A DNA stretch of 64,000 nt from Notamacropus eugenii (GCF_028372415.1 NC_092874.1:330664651-330728650), one strand, 5' to 3'; positions 11,398-22,924 are shown, numbered from the stretch's first letter. Notes: generated from the letters alone by a model not told the origin. Program-made: numbers and translations.

Positions 11398-11655
11398 CAA
11401 TTGTTGAGTCATTTCAGTCATGTCCAACACTTTGTGACCCCTTTTGGGGTTTTCTTGGCAAAGATATTGGAGTGGTTTCTCATTTCCTTTTCCAGCTCAT
11501 TTTACAGATAAAGAAACTGAGGCAAATAGGGTTAAGTGACTTGCTCAGGGTCACATAGCTAAAAAGTGTCTGAGGATGGATCTGAATGCGCAATGATGAG
11601 TCTTCCTGATTCCAAGCCCAGTGCTCTATCCACTACATCACCTAACTAGCCCAGT
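11398..11655 (-). mobile_element. Marsupial tRNA-headed SINE with RTE tail
   Basis: Nearly complete reverse copy: 'ttcagtcatgtccaacac', 'ttggggttttcttggcaaag', 'tcattttacagataaagaaac', 'ttaagtgacttgctcagggt', 'gctctatccactacatcacc' at the head. Confidence 0.95.
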
Positions 11656-11659
11656 TTGG

Positions 11660-12640
11660 TAGACTTCTTTCGTGGCTCTCTAGCTGATTCTCTATATCCT
11701 TCTTAACAGAGGGTATCTCAAACCTTCTTTTCTTTCCTCATGCATCCTGCACTTCCTCCTCCCCATTCTCATTCAGCTGAGGACCCTTGTCTCTTACTTT
11801 ATTAAGAAAATAAAGGATGTTTTCAAGAGTCTCACTCTTCTACCTTTCTCTTAAAAACTTTTGATATCATACCTTACTTTCACCTCTTTTCCCTCAAACT
11901 CTGATGATTTAAGGTAACTTTTATCCTTATCAAGATCAATCATGCTACATGTGGTCTTCATCAAAAGTCTTCTCATCTCTAACAAATGCTCCTTCAATAA
12001 TCCCTCTCTCTAATCTTTGATCTCTATCTACTTGGGTTTTTTTTCCTATTGCCTTCCAGCATGCCTGAGTCGTCCTCAACTTTAAAGACAGCCTTCACTA
12101 GACTCTACTTATCTTTTCAAGCATTTACACATAATACCTCATATTTTTGCTCTAGAGATCAAGAAAAAATTTCATTTGGTGCCTCTAAGCTTTCCAGTCT
12201 CATTTTATATGATTCCCCTTCCTGCCTTCTACAGTTCCACCTAACTGGCTTCTGTTCCTCACATATGGCAGAACATTTATCATATCTCCTACATTTGTAC
12301 TGGTTGTTCCCATTCCTGGAAAGTGCTTTCTCCTTATCTCCACCTCATAGGATCTCACTCTTTCTTCAAGACACAAGTCAAATGCTACCTTCTCTAACAA
12401 AACCTTTTCTGGTATCTCCAATTGCTAGTTCCCTTGCCCTCAGACTATCTTGTATTTATTTTGCTTTTATTCTCTTTATTATATATATACATATATATAT
12501 ATATTTCCTTGTTGAGGCCCCTGTTAAAAGGTAAGTCCCTTGTGAGTAGAGGTTATTTAATTCATCGCATTTTTACCCCAAAGGACTTTGTGCATAGTAG
12601 GTGCTTAATAAATGCTAGTTAATTAACTACATTATTGTAT
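11660..12640 (+). mobile_element. L2 LINE: RT remnant plus 3' end, internally deleted
   Basis: One frame near 11797-11830 reads YFIKKIKDVFKSL, like the L2 segment preceding RT (SYFxxKIxxI). At 12030-12118 the DNA follows the L2 RT line 'GSFPTAYKHAxVxPILKKPSLDPT', now with stops (FQHA, stop, VVLNFKDSL). From 12190 the non-coding L2 3' end follows, with 'ctcactctttcttcaagac', 'aaccttttctgg', 'cttgtatttattttgc' and the terminal 'gtgcatagtaggtgcttaataaatgc'. Most of ORF2 downstream of the early RT is missing. The 161-codon open frame at 12049-12534 is not in the RT frame. Confidence 0.85.
12479..12505. repeat. (TA)n microsatellite within L2
   Basis: Alternating TA with one CA interruption, inside the L2 3' end. 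Confidence 0.9.
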
Positions 12641-12682
12641 AGTTATAAGAAATGTGTTGAGGAGCAAGAAATTAAATTCAGC

Positions 12683-12790
12683 TGGTGATTATTAAGTTCC
12701 TATCATGTGGCAGGCTCTTTGTTAGATGCTAGTGATACAAATTCAAGTACAAAACAATAAGTTCCTATTCTCAAGGAGCTTGATGGGATT
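12683..12790 (+). repeat. Ancient mammal-wide interspersed repeat (family M1), 5' fragment
   Basis: Matches the common 'attaagttcctatcatgtg...aggctctttgttagatgct...caaggagcttg' pattern (consensus idea: last-part of 'tattaagcgcctactatgtgcc' to 'caaggagctcacag'). I recognise the family but do not recall its library name. Confidence 0.65.
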
Positions 12791-13047
12791 TTTAAGAGGT
12801 CTTGATGGAGCTTGTTGGTACCATTTTGTGCTCCAGTTACAATCTCAGTTTTGTGGGTCTGGACTCTGAGTGGTGAGGGATGATCAGATCCAGGCAAATC
12901 TGACTCATATCATTGAAACAGAATGGGAAATTTTCTAATATATTTCATTGAGAAATATAACTTTCCCACAGACTGCTATGATACCCTCATTGTGTCTCTC
13001 TCTGAGCACATAGCTTTTGAGAGATTGCGTTGATCTTTAACATACCT
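12791..13047. other. Unassigned non-coding sequence
   Basis: No repeat or gene recognised. Confidence 0.35.
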
Positions 13048-13189
13048 TCTCAGATTTTATCCTGACAAGAATCTTGTAAAATAATTGGGGCATAGATGAT
13101 TAACCTTCTTTTTCAGATGAGGAAACTGAGGTTCAGAGAAATTAAGTGACTTTTTCAAAGTGTCACAGAACCAGTAAAGGAGAGGATAG
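13048..13189 (-). repeat. MIR-type SINE
   Basis: Reverse CORE: 'cagatgaggaaactgagg', 'ttcagagaaattaagtgac', 'aagtgtcacagaaccagtaa'. Confidence 0.75.
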
Positions 13190-13390
13190 GCTCATAGATT
13201 TAGGGCTAGAAGGAACCTTAGAGGTCATTGAGGACAATTGTTGCATTTTACAATAGAGGAGAGTGAGATCCTAAAAGCAGTTGTGTGAGGTCATAGAGCT
13301 AATAAATGTTTGTGATGCGATTTTAACCTAAGCCTTCCTAACTTCAAATCCAACACCCTCACCCTCCATGCTATACCACACTGCCTCTTG
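13190..13390 (-). repeat. MIR3/THER2-type SINE
   Basis: Begins with an antisense L3-type tail ('tagatttagggctagaaggaa', 'cttagaggtcattg'), then the CORE region and a head ending 'ctataccacactgcctc'. It sits directly after a MIR in the same orientation. Confidence 0.8.
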
Positions 13391-13435
13391 GAGTAGGCTT
13401 TTTGACAGCATTTTCTCATTGAACCATGATCCTGA

Positions 13436-14275
13436 GGGGCAGAGCTGAGATGGCAGAGTAAGGCAGGAACTCATCTGAACATTCCCAAATTCACCTCTGA
13501 ACAACCATAAAATAACACTTCAAAATGAATTCTGGAATGGCAGAACCAGCTAAAGGAGAGAGTGAAGCAACTTTTCAGCCCCAGACAACTTAGAGGTTAG
13601 CAGGAAAGATCTGTTTCACTAGGGTAAAAAGAGGAGCACAGTCCAGTGCGCAGAGAGTCCACGTAAGCCAGAAGCAAGTGGCACTCCAACAAGCCAGCAG
13701 CAAGATCTCTAGCTCTGGTGTAGGTGAATGGTAAGGCCCTGATCCCTTGACATAGCAGGCCAGTGGCAAGTCCCCATGGCACAGTGCTCATTAAGCCCCA
13801 ATATGGAGAAGACCAGTGGCAAGACCCTATTCCTCTAGCACAAGAAGGTTGGGATAATACCCTCTCTATCCCGGGAGTAGAGCCCAACTTTAACATAAAA
13901 TTAAGTCATGAAATAGGCTGAAAAAAAAACGAACAAAAAAGAACTTGACCATAGAAAATTACTAAGGTGATAGGCAAGATCAAAACATAAACTCAGAAGG
14001 TGACAGCAGCGTTAGCTGGCTACATGTGAAGCCCCAAAGAAAAATATGAATCCATCTAAGACCCCAAAAGAACTTCTGGAAGCTCAAAAAGAACTTTAAA
14101 AATGAAATGAAAGAGGTAGAATAAAAATTGGGAAAGGAAATAAGTGTTATACAAGAAAATCTTGAAATGAGTCAATAGTTTAGTAAAAGAAGAACAAAAA
14201 AAAAAGATGTACAAAAATTCATTAAAGAAAACAACTTCTTAACAAGTTGAATTGGCCATATGAAACATGATGCCT
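13436..14275 (+). mobile_element. L1 5' end: 5' UTR plus start of ORF1, 3' part missing
   Basis: Starts with GGGGCAGAGCTGAGATGGC, the marsupial L1 5' start with a YY1-like motif. It continues through 'gaattctggaatggcagaac' and other 5' UTR phrases into A-rich sequence from about 13900 that matches the ORF1 leader and coiled-coil coding region (e.g. 'aactcctggaag'-type text near 14060-14090). It stops near 14275; no ORF2 or 3' UTR follows. L1 copies usually lose the 5' end, so this polarity is odd and implies a later deletion or rearrangement. Confidence 0.75.
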
Positions 14276-14655
14276 TTCAATATTCCATCACATTTTCTTT
14301 CCAGTGGGGAAAATGATAATAAGGGAATGTAATTAAGATCAGAAGACTGCTTCGTGAGGGTATGAATTGAGAACAAAGAACAAACCTACCCAAAGTTCCC
14401 TCTGGTCAGTGACGTTCTATCCCACCTCTTTCACCTCCATTCCTTATTCAATGCTTGAGGTATACTTTGTCATCTTTTTCTATAATCTCTTTTCTTTACT
14501 GTTGCAAGTTGTCTGTTCAGTTTTTCTGATCATATCAACATTTATATGAAGTCTTCTATCGAAAACTTCATTTTTTCAAAAAATGTTCATTGTGGGTTCA
14601 CTATGTAAAAAGAATTGTACTGTGGGAAAGAAGAAAAGAAGTGCCTATCCCTTCC
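14276..14655. other. Unassigned non-coding sequence
   Basis: Nothing recognised beyond AT-rich unique sequence. Confidence 0.35.
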
Positions 14656-14684
14656 TTTTTTTTTTTTAAAAAAAAAGGAATTTC
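14656..14684. repeat. T-run/A-run palindrome
   Basis: A CC + T-run immediately followed by an A-run + GG makes a near-perfect AT inverted repeat of about 28 bp. Confidence 0.85.
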
Positions 14685-14827
14685 ATTAAGATGTCATGTA
14701 CATTTAAAAATTTTGATCAAAACCTATGATTCCATAGTTATAAGGGAATTTCTGGGGAGAAAATGTCTTCTGCAATACAGATTAGTAACTTTTCTGCAAT
14801 TTACCATCTTGGGGAATTGCTGGTAGG

Positions 14828-14965
14828 AGGGGTGGTAGTAATGATGGCAAGGCATTGAGAGATTAAATGATTTTCCCAGGGTGACATAGTCAGTATGTGT
14901 CAGAGACAGGATCTAAACCCTGGTCTTCCTGACTCCAAGGCCAGCCCTCTATCCACTTTGACATG
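14828..14965 (-). repeat. MIR/CORE-SINE fragment
   Basis: Reverse CORE with 'gagagattaaatgattttcc', 'cagggtgacatagtcagtat', 'cttcctgactccaaggcc' and 'ccctctatccactttgaca' at the head. Confidence 0.75.
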
Positions 14966-15067
14966 TAAATCATGCACATGAATAACTATGCTAGAAAATA
15001 AGATTATGACAAATGCCATATGAATGGTCCTGGTCAGAGATGTAGAGGACTTCTGAGTGGTACTAGT

Positions 15068-15320
15068 CTTTTTGTTGTTTAGTTGTTTCAGTCATGCCCA
15101 ACTCTTTGTAACCCCTTTGGGGATTTTCTTGGCAAAGATCCTAGAGTGGTTTGCCATTTCCTTCTCCAGCTTATTTTACAGGTGAGGAAGCTGAGGCAAA
15201 CAAGATGAAGTGACTTGCCCAGGGTCACACAGGTAGTAAGAGTTTGAAGTCAAATTTGAATTCAGATCCTCCTGAATCCAAGGTCAGCATTCTATCCACT
15301 GTGCCATCTAGCTGCACCAT
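15068..15320 (-). mobile_element. Marsupial tRNA-headed SINE with RTE tail
   Basis: Complete reverse copy from 'ttgttgtttagttgtttcag' to 'ctgtgccatctagctgcacc', one of the best-preserved copies here. Confidence 0.96.
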
Positions 15321-15374
15321 CTTTCTTTAATACTCTGTTATTTCTGGTTGCTTCTAATGTCTCAGTGTTTGACT

Positions 15375-15470
15375 TTGTGTAATTCACTTCAACTCCTTAA
15401 TCCTCATTTCCTTCAAATATTAAAAAAGGGGGCAGGACTGCACTGGATGATCCCATCTAGTTCTAAATAA
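15375..15470 (+). repeat. MIR3/THER2-type SINE 3' part
   Basis: 'taattcacttcaactcct', 'cctcatttccttc', then the L3-type tail 'ctggatgatcccatctagtt'. Confidence 0.6.
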
Positions 15471-15869
15471 ACATTCCTACTTAACCACTGCCATTCTAGC
15501 AATTCTTTGAAATAGTCATGCTAGGTTGTTACAATATCTGATGCCAAGAAATACAATATTGCACCATCTTGTTTTCTGCCATTAGAGTAGAACAGAAATG
15601 ATATTTTAAGGCAGGGTTGGGAGTAAGCAAAATGTGGAAATGAAGGTAAGATGCTTTAGAAATTAGAAAAACAACACCGCCCTGACCCAAAAAGTAGCTT
15701 AGTTTAATCTGTCTGTGTCTGTGTGTGTACTTGTATTGAGATAGTGTCCAATCATCTACAAAAGAGATAAAATTATGCCTTGTGCCATCTGACTACATCT
15801 GAGTGGACAGTTGTGATTTCCATTGTGAGATGGAATATAAAAACATCATACTAATCTCATCTAATTCAA
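15471..15869. other. Unassigned non-coding sequence
   Basis: A short TG-rich patch at 15708-15728; otherwise nothing recognised. Confidence 0.35.
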
Positions 15870-16380
15870 ATTCACTAGCTATTTATTTGAGTACCTACAA
15901 CATACTCAACAATATTCTAGCTACTATATAAGATAAAAAGAATAGATTATTCTTTATTTATAGAATATATGTGTATATATGTATGTGTATATATATGCTG
16001 TATATGTGTATCCTTTATATGTATAGGACAAAAAGAAATAGAAGACATGGTCCCTACTCCCAAAGAAGTTTTAATCATCTTTGGAAAACCCAACATACAC
16101 AAAAAATAGTCAGATATTATATAGCAAATGATGAAACAACAAAATTAGTGGTGATATAATAAAATAAATCTGTAGTAGTTTGAAGAAGGAAGAGGTCACT
16201 GTGGGCTGGAGCACGGTCAGAAAAAGTGGCCTGGGAGGACTGGAATTGGCACTGATCTTTGTAGAATAGGCGAGAAGAGGAGAATGCATTCCAGGTTGAG
16301 GCAATAGACTGAGTAAAAGCAACAAATAGGACGCAAGCTTGATGTGTTTATGTAGTAACTGAAGATTCTAAGAGATTTCA
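15870..16380 (+). repeat. Ancient repeat family M1, interrupted by an AT-rich tract
   Basis: 5' part 'ctatttatttgagtacctac' to 'gatattct' (15880-15920), a TA/TG-rich tract at 15963-16010, then 'gacatggtccctactcccaaag', and the internal part 'gagaatgcattccaggttgagg' (16278-16300). Same family as 49785-50720. Confidence 0.6.
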
Positions 16381-16884
16381 TGGAGGAGTTGTCAAAGATG
16401 GGGCTGCATGGGACTCGGAAAGCTGAGCTGAGGCTCTTAGATGAATGAGAATGGAAGTTTCTCCAATGCTAGATTTGGCAGGGAATGAACACTCCTTTAT
16501 GCAATAATGGTACTAATTGCACATTACCTGGGTATCATGAAAGCACATAACCAAAGATACATGATGCAAAACTCAATCAAATTGCAGTTGCAGTGATGGG
16601 ATGATGTTCTCCTTGTGTCTGTGTCTCTTACAGTGAGAACATCATAAGCATCTAGTAGATTTTGGTCTCACCAGATCAGAGGAATGACAACCTTCTTCCC
16701 TGTAATTGTTTTTATCTCCACATACTGAATATTATATCAGGCTGGGAGTCTCTTGGATGGTTGCAAAACAAAAACTATATGCCTCTGGTCACTATCCTCC
16801 ATTTTCTAACCTTATTTTCTGTTCTTTTCCCTACCGTTAGCCTTGTTTTCCTTTTCCCACCTAATTAAATTCTTACTATGCTCA
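16381..16884. other. Unassigned non-coding sequence
   Basis: No repeat or exon recognised. Confidence 0.3.
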
Positions 16885-17100
16885 CTACTAGAGTCAGGAA
16901 GAGTTTAGTTCAAATCTAGTCTCAGACACTTATTTGCTGGATGATCCTGGGCAAGGTACTTAAATTCTGTCTGCCTCATTTTTGTCATTTGTAAAATGGG
17001 GACAACAATTGGATCTATCCACCAGATTCATCATAATATTTGTAAAGCACTTAGGTTAGGGTCTGACATATATAGTATGTGCTTACTAAATGCTTGTTCC
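16885..17100 (+). repeat. MIR-type SINE with L2-like tail
   Basis: 'gagtcaggaagagtttagtt', 'ctcagacacttatttgctgg', 'gatcctgggcaaggtactta', 'gtaaaatggggac', then 'gtaaagcacttaggtt' and 'gtatgtgcttactaaatgct', the L2-type end. Confidence 0.85.
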
Positions 17101-17522
17101 CTTTTTTTCCTCCTCTAGGCCTGCATGGTTCCCAAAGTACTACCCACTGGGGGAGCTGGAACAATGGGGGAGGGGACAATAGTAACCTCAGGTACAACTG
17201 GGGGGCATTAAATAAAAATGGAAGCATAAGGAAAGAGAAGGAAATTTTGAAAAACTGTTCATACGTGTTTCATCTGTTGTGTAACAGAGTTAAAGTTGTG
17301 GTGATCACATTGTTTTCCAAATAATCACAAAATGTAAGTTATAAACTGATCAGTGGTCAAGTCTGCCAACCAGTCTTAATAGGCAAGTGTTGGCAGGTGA
17401 GTGTGAGGTGCATTGTCAGGAAGTCCAGCATACATCAGCAGGGATATGCATGTGTAATGACTTGTATACAATACAATACTATATGGTAACATGGTGAAAT
17501 ATTGTGTCATCAAAATTTCAAT

Positions 17523-17728
17523 ACAGGAAACCCCCAAAAAATTTACAATAAATTTTAAAATTTAAGATGAATCATTTAAAAAAAAATCAAAATTTTATAT
17601 AGTTTTTGAACTGACACAAATTTTAAAATAACTGTTAAAGGGGTAAAAAAAAGTAGATTTCTAAGGGGGTACCGAATTTTTTTTTTTTTTAAGGGAGTGG
17701 TAGGCCATGTAAGTTTGGGAACCTCTGG
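17523..17728 (-). mobile_element. Non-autonomous hAT-like element (family H2)
   Basis: Reverse copy. Right end read on the minus strand gives CCAGAGGTTCCCAAAC, a typical hAT terminal repeat. The body is AT-rich with two A/T homopolymer runs (17576-17585; 17679-17690). Confidence 0.6.
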
Positions 17729-19394
17729 GGAAGAGAGTACTTCCTCACTCTGGATTTAAGTTATAGAAATGGGAATTAGCAAAGTCATAGCAGGGCCTGG
17801 CCAAAGCCCTGGAGATTCAAAAGGCAGATCTTTATGGAACCCCTAGGGCAATCAAGTAACACAATTCCCTCCTAGCTGGTTGTGCAGTCTGAATCCCTCT
17901 GTATGTTGAATCATCATGAACCTCAGTACATAAAACAGTATTCTCAGTCCATCATCTATTCCCTACAGTTGGCTCTTCATGGAAGCTATTTCCAAACAAG
18001 AACGTATTTAGATTAAAGTTATGTTTTACATCAGAGAATAATTGTACTAATAAATGACTTGTTACCTTTTGGGTATACATGATTTTCATCATGGGTGCAG
18101 TCTGCTCCATTATAGACTCCAGCATAGGAAGTTGTGCTAGAACACCAAGTACTTGGTGTGGGGAAATACCAGGGCTGATTCAGCTGATAGAACATGAGCT
18201 GTTTATATGATCTTTCATTTTGATATGTTAAGCAAGAAAGCTGATTTTATTTTCCTTCTTTTTTTTCTTTCTGGTCTCATCCCTCCAGCATCAAAATAGT
18301 ACTAAGGATCAGTTCTTCAGTGGCTTTTATTAATGTATTAGTTTGGGAATCCAAAGGGACTTCTCTATTGATAAGCATAATAAAGACACAGATCTTTGCA
18401 GTTGTGGCAGGGCTCCTGGTAGTAACTGTTAACTGTGCCCTTTCCCTCTCTGATACTTCTAGCACTTTGTTAGTTTCAGGGTAATTTACGTAGTCTAACT
18501 GAAGGAACACATGTAGGAATGAGGAAGGTGGTAAAAATCTACAAGTCTAGGGAGAGGAGTACAAATTTTTCCTTAGTTTGAAATGGAGCACAAGGGTGTG
18601 GTGACTATGGAATAGGGGTCCACTGCCTGATTTCTGAGTCAGAGAGGAAGTGATGAGGTTTAATTGTCCTAACCTGGATAAAAGCAAGAACTGGGGACCA
18701 ATGGATAGGAGGCTTCATGGGTCTTGACAATTTGACAACTGTTTGAGCAGCTCTTTTGTGTGCCATCTAGGTAGAGTTGTGGGCCTGACTAAGTAAATAA
18801 ATGGAAATGTACTGAAATACATAGTATAAGATAGAAAGGACTTGATTAGTAAATCTTGGAAATTCAGACAAGAGGTAAAATTAAGTATGGGCTGAAGAAG
18901 GCTGAGTGGAGAAGGTGGAATCTAAGCACTTTGGCTCCAAATTTGCTCCATCCTAATAGAACTATAACTGAGGAAACGGCAGTAATAGCAGCAACAGGAA
19001 ATGAATGAAAGCTATAAAAACTACAAGGTTCAAGTCTGTACAGTTCAAACCAACTGAGAGACTGGGTGATGCTGGATGGTATGGAAGTTTTTACAGAGCA
19101 AGAGTGAGATGGCCGAGACTTCGAGAACCCAGAGGGCAGTGATGTGTGGAGAGACAGAACATGGAAGAGAAATTAATGTGGCAGGGAATTCTGGACCCAA
19201 AGACCAATAGAGTTGCTAGAAACAAAGAATGAAGAGGCACAGAGACATAGTGAGGAGGAGCAAAGCCAGATAAGCCTTTGGTGAGGACTGTGAATCCTGT
19301 AGACTGTGCAAGTCTGAAGGAAAGGGGTTGATCCTCTAAGCAGCCCTGGGTTCTTTCCTTGTGTGAGGTGGGGAGGGGTCTCTACCCCTGAGTT
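17729..19394. other. Long unassigned non-coding stretch
   Basis: About 1.67 kb with no repeat I can name. Pieces at 18840-18910 and 19090-19290 have the purine-rich style of degraded interspersed repeats, but I cannot place them. No open frame with domain content; the 77-codon frame at 18277-18510 (minus) is unsupported. Confidence 0.35.
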
Positions 19395-19529
19395 CTCATT
19401 CATTCTTTCCCTGTCTCTGTCTCTGTCTCTGTCTGTCTCTGTCTCTCTCTTTCTCTCTCTCTCCCCTCTCTTTTCTCTCTGTCTCTGTCTCCCTTCCATC
19501 CTACCTCTCTCTCCTTTCTCTATGTGTAA

Positions 19530-19530
<1 letters not shown>
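19395..19530. repeat. Polypyrimidine (CTGT/CT)n tract
   Basis: About 130 bases almost wholly C/T with CTGTCT and CTCTCT units on the plus strand. The complementary purine strand yields an Arg/Glu-rich frame that is not a gene. Confidence 0.9.

Positions 19531-19574
<44 letters not shown>
19531..19574. repeat. (CA)n microsatellite
   Basis: About 21 uninterrupted CA units, adjoining the polypyrimidine tract; together they form a compound microsatellite. Confidence 0.97.
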
Positions 19575-19575
<1 letters not shown>

Positions 19576-21419
19576 CTACCTGAGGAAGTCCCTTTTGCTT
19601 AGGTATGATACCATTGGCATCCTTTGTCATGAGTAATAAGTTTTGCCTGAGTTTGAAATGCAGCATAGAATAATGGAGCCAGTGCTGGGGTTGAAGCCAG
19701 CTGAACCAAATTTTAATGCCATCTTAGTCAGATAAAGGATACTGGAGAGTGGTTTGGTAAGGAGTGGGGAGTGTACCTACTGCTGCAGATGCTCTTAAGC
19801 TAACTCACCTGCTGCTGGTGTGGTAGGGGATTAATGGATGGGAAATAGAAGCCAGTTCCCTTCTCAACAAGGATCATTCTCTAGCAAGGTCAGTGAGTGG
19901 CCTGGGAACTCTAATCATGGGATGACTTCATCAGAGTCTGAGGGGAGGGAACTGTCAGGTAATGGTGATGGATTGTCCCACTTGACACATCGTACCCTCT
20001 GTTTTGCGCTGACAATGTCTTACAGCTTCATCTAGACTACTATCCCTGCCTCATTGGTGGCAATTGTTTGATAGTTGGTGTTGGTGGTAATTGTGGGACC
20101 CTTCACAAATGTTACTCTTCTGTAAGACTATAAGGGAATTGAATATTACAAAGAATACCTTAGGAAAACAAATAAATAAATCCTAATATTTCCAAGGGGA
20201 AATCCTGGTTAGGACATAAGCCAGAGTTATTGAGATGCCTCCAAAATATACAGCCTTTCCCCCTGTTCTTCCTAGACACATAAACATGAATGTTTTTCTC
20301 TTAGTTTGCATAAGGTTCTGTGTATCAGTGATATTCCTTAAATAGCAAAGGGAAATCTCCAAACAAAATACTGATCATTGGAAGCGTTCCAAACCAAGAA
20401 GGTTTTGTTTCATAAAACAAAACTATATAAACAACAGATAATAAAAGGACTATGAGAGTCATGGCTCTGAGATGCTGTTTCTCTTTGGAAACTGCTGCTG
20501 AGAGTTACTGTCTCTGCAACTTCTATTCTGAGGAAAATGTTCTGATTAAAAACCCTTTTTAATAGACACTCACCAGCAAACACAGCACATGGCTTGTGGA
20601 GAGAGATACTGAGGATATGAACATAGGAAGGAAATACTGAGTCATCCCTATGGCTGAGAAGAAAAAGATAAGAAGAATAAGTCATAAATCTTCAATAATT
20701 TAATTTTCTTGTGTCAGCGCCTACTCCCTCTCTTTGTTTTCCTCTAATAAAAGAATAAGTAGGTCAAAGACTTTAAAATTGGCTGCCAGTCTGCTAGAAA
20801 ATAGTATGAAAGCTGCTAAAGAATACATTGTACATTTTTTGTTTTATTATAAAACTAAAGTTTATCTATTGAAAGTTTGGGTTTCATTGTTTAATATCTA
20901 ATACTTCATATATTTGCAATGCAGGTTTATATGTGGATTTCTAGTCATGTAACAAGAAGAAAGTACAATCAATAGCCCCTGGACACTATTATCTACATAT
21001 TCTCAGCACAATGGATGGACTCCCTGTGGTAGGTGTATGAAAAGATACAGATAAGGATCAAACTGAACGGACAGACATCATGGATGGGCTATGATTGGCA
21101 TCAATGGTGGAAATACTAACAATGAAAAGAAAACAGATCCACTGGGAAATTGGTATATAACATTTCTTTTTAAAATATAACTTTTTTGTTGTTCTGAATA
21201 ATTAGAATCAACTTTTAAAATTTTTAATCAGTACCAAACATTGTAACAAATGCAAACATTTCCATGAATAAAGAACAGAAAAAAAGAGAGCCACATATGA
21301 AAACCGTGAATCTCTATTATATACGTCTTGTTTTTCTAGATGATGATAAATTAAATGCATTAGATTCAAAGCTGTTCAACTAATCTAATTTCCTTTAAAG
21401 TTTTATTTCTATTCCCTTC
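19575..21419. other. Long unassigned non-coding stretch
   Basis: About 1.85 kb in which I recognise no repeat family, exon or RNA. Open frames at 19838-20035 and 20410-20685 lack any recognisable domain. Confidence 0.35.
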
Positions 21420-21962
21420 CATGAATCTTATGATAGACTTTTTTTAAGAAGGGGGCCTTCATTATGAGTAACCCTCCTCATTTCAATAATCCCTTTCTCC
21501 CAAAGCCTACCTTTGTAACAAGCCTAGTGAAGCAAATCAAAACCACATGTTGTTCATGTCTAAAAATGTGTATCTCATTCTAAAAGTCTTGTCCATCCTC
21601 TCTCTGTCAAGAAGAATGTAGAGAGCTTCTCATCATTTTACTGAAGACCTGGTTGGTCACTGTATGGATTGGAGTCCTCAAGTCATTGAAGGTTTTTTTT
21701 TCTTAAAAGTCTTATATAATGTATGAAATGTTTTCCAGTTCTCACTTCACTGCATCAAATCATATGAGTTTCCTTTGACTTCTCTGAATCCATCCCTTTC
21801 ATCATTTCTTACATGGCAATAATATTGGAATTGTTACATTACTATTATAATCATTATTGCTATAACATATATATTATTACATTGACATACTAAAATTTGT
21901 TTAACCATTCCCTGATTGCTGGACACTATATTTTGTTTTCAGGTACAACAAAAACTGCTGTC
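21420..21962 (-). mobile_element. Older L1 3' end fragment
   Basis: Antisense L1 3' region: 'tgtctcattct'-, 'ctctctgtcaagaagaatgt'-, 'gagtcctcaagtcattga'-, 'catcatttcttacatggcaa'- and 'aaccattccctgattgctgg'-like phrases follow the marsupial L1 3' UTR and ORF2 end in reverse. More diverged than its neighbour at 21966. Confidence 0.75.
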
Positions 21963-21965
21963 ACG

Positions 21966-22612
21966 TTCTGAGGTACCACCTCACACCTATCAGATTGACT
22001 AATGTGACAAAAAAAGAAAATGCTGGATGTTGGAGGGGATGTAGAAAACTAGAGTTGTGAACTGATCCAACCATTCTGGAAAGCAATTTGGAATTATGCT
22101 CAAAGGGCTATAAAACTGTGCATATCCTTTTCTTCAGCAATACATATATATCCCATAATCATCCAAAAAAGGGATGGAAGTACCTATTTGTACAAAAAAA
22201 AATATATGTATAGAAGCTCTTTTTGTGGTGGCTAAGAATTGGTATATTGTATACAGTTAACAGCAATATTGTTCGAGGAAGAACTGTGGACAGCTATTCT
22301 CAACAATACAGTGATCTAAGACAATCCTCAAAGTCTTATGATGAAGCACACTACCCACCTCCAGAGAAAGAACTGATATTGATTGAATATAGACTGAAGA
22401 ATGCTGTTTCCCACTTTCTTTCACTTGTTTTTCTTTTATTCGAGTCTTCTTGTACAAAATGACTACTATGGAAATGTTTTACATAATTGCACATGTATAA
22501 CCTATATCTGATTGCTTATCATCTAAGGGACGGGGGAGGGGAGGAGAGGGTGCAAGGAATAGGAATTTGGAACTCTAAACTTTAAATAAAAATGTTAAAA
22601 AATTACAAAACT
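21966..22612 (+). mobile_element. L1 3' end with A-rich tail and internal deletion
   Basis: Sense L1 3' end: 'gaggtaccacctcacaccta', 'gttgtgaactgatccaacc', 'attctggaaagcaatttgg', 'gggctataaaactgtgcata', 'agctctttttgtggtggc', then a jump to 'aacagcaatattgt', skipping roughly 150 bases of the usual sequence including the ORF2 C-terminus. It continues to 'agaaagaact', 'cacatgtataacctatatc', a G-rich tract and an A-rich end near 22585-22610. 5'-truncated and dead. Confidence 0.92.
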
Positions 22613-22654
22613 GAAAATGCTTTTCCACAGTCAAAATCAAAATTGTTAATTTTA

Positions 22655-22790
22655 TCTCCTGTGATCCTCTCCTTCCTTTGTTTGGTCAACTTCTCAATTA
22701 GAATGTGAGTTCTTTGAGAGAAAGGACTGACCTTTTTATCTTCAACCCAAGTGCTTAGCACATAGTAAGCACTTATTACTTTTTTTCATC
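22655..22790 (+). repeat. L2 3' tail
   Basis: 'gaatgtgagttctttgagag', 'aaggactgacc', 'gtgcttagcacatagtaagc' is the L2 3' terminus. Confidence 0.85.
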
Positions 22791-22924
22791 AATTTGTTTT
22801 CATCTGTTAGAGAATGTTTCCCTTATCTATCATTATGATAAGTATCTTCTGCCATTGTACTACAATTTTTTTATGATGTAGCCTTTTCAGTGTAGACCAT
22901 GTATCCATTTGGAACTTATTGTCA

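Noticed and set aside
12049..12534. 161-codon plus-strand open frame, longest in the window
   Set aside because: It lies in an L2 remnant but in a frame different from the RT remnant, and passes through a TA microsatellite. No domain.
19173..19571. 132-codon Arg/Glu-rich frame on the minus strand
   Set aside because: It is the complement of a polypyrimidine tract and CA repeat.
21420..22612. Twin-priming (5' inversion) of one L1
   Set aside because: Both halves include 3' UTR sequence, so a single inverted insertion does not explain it.
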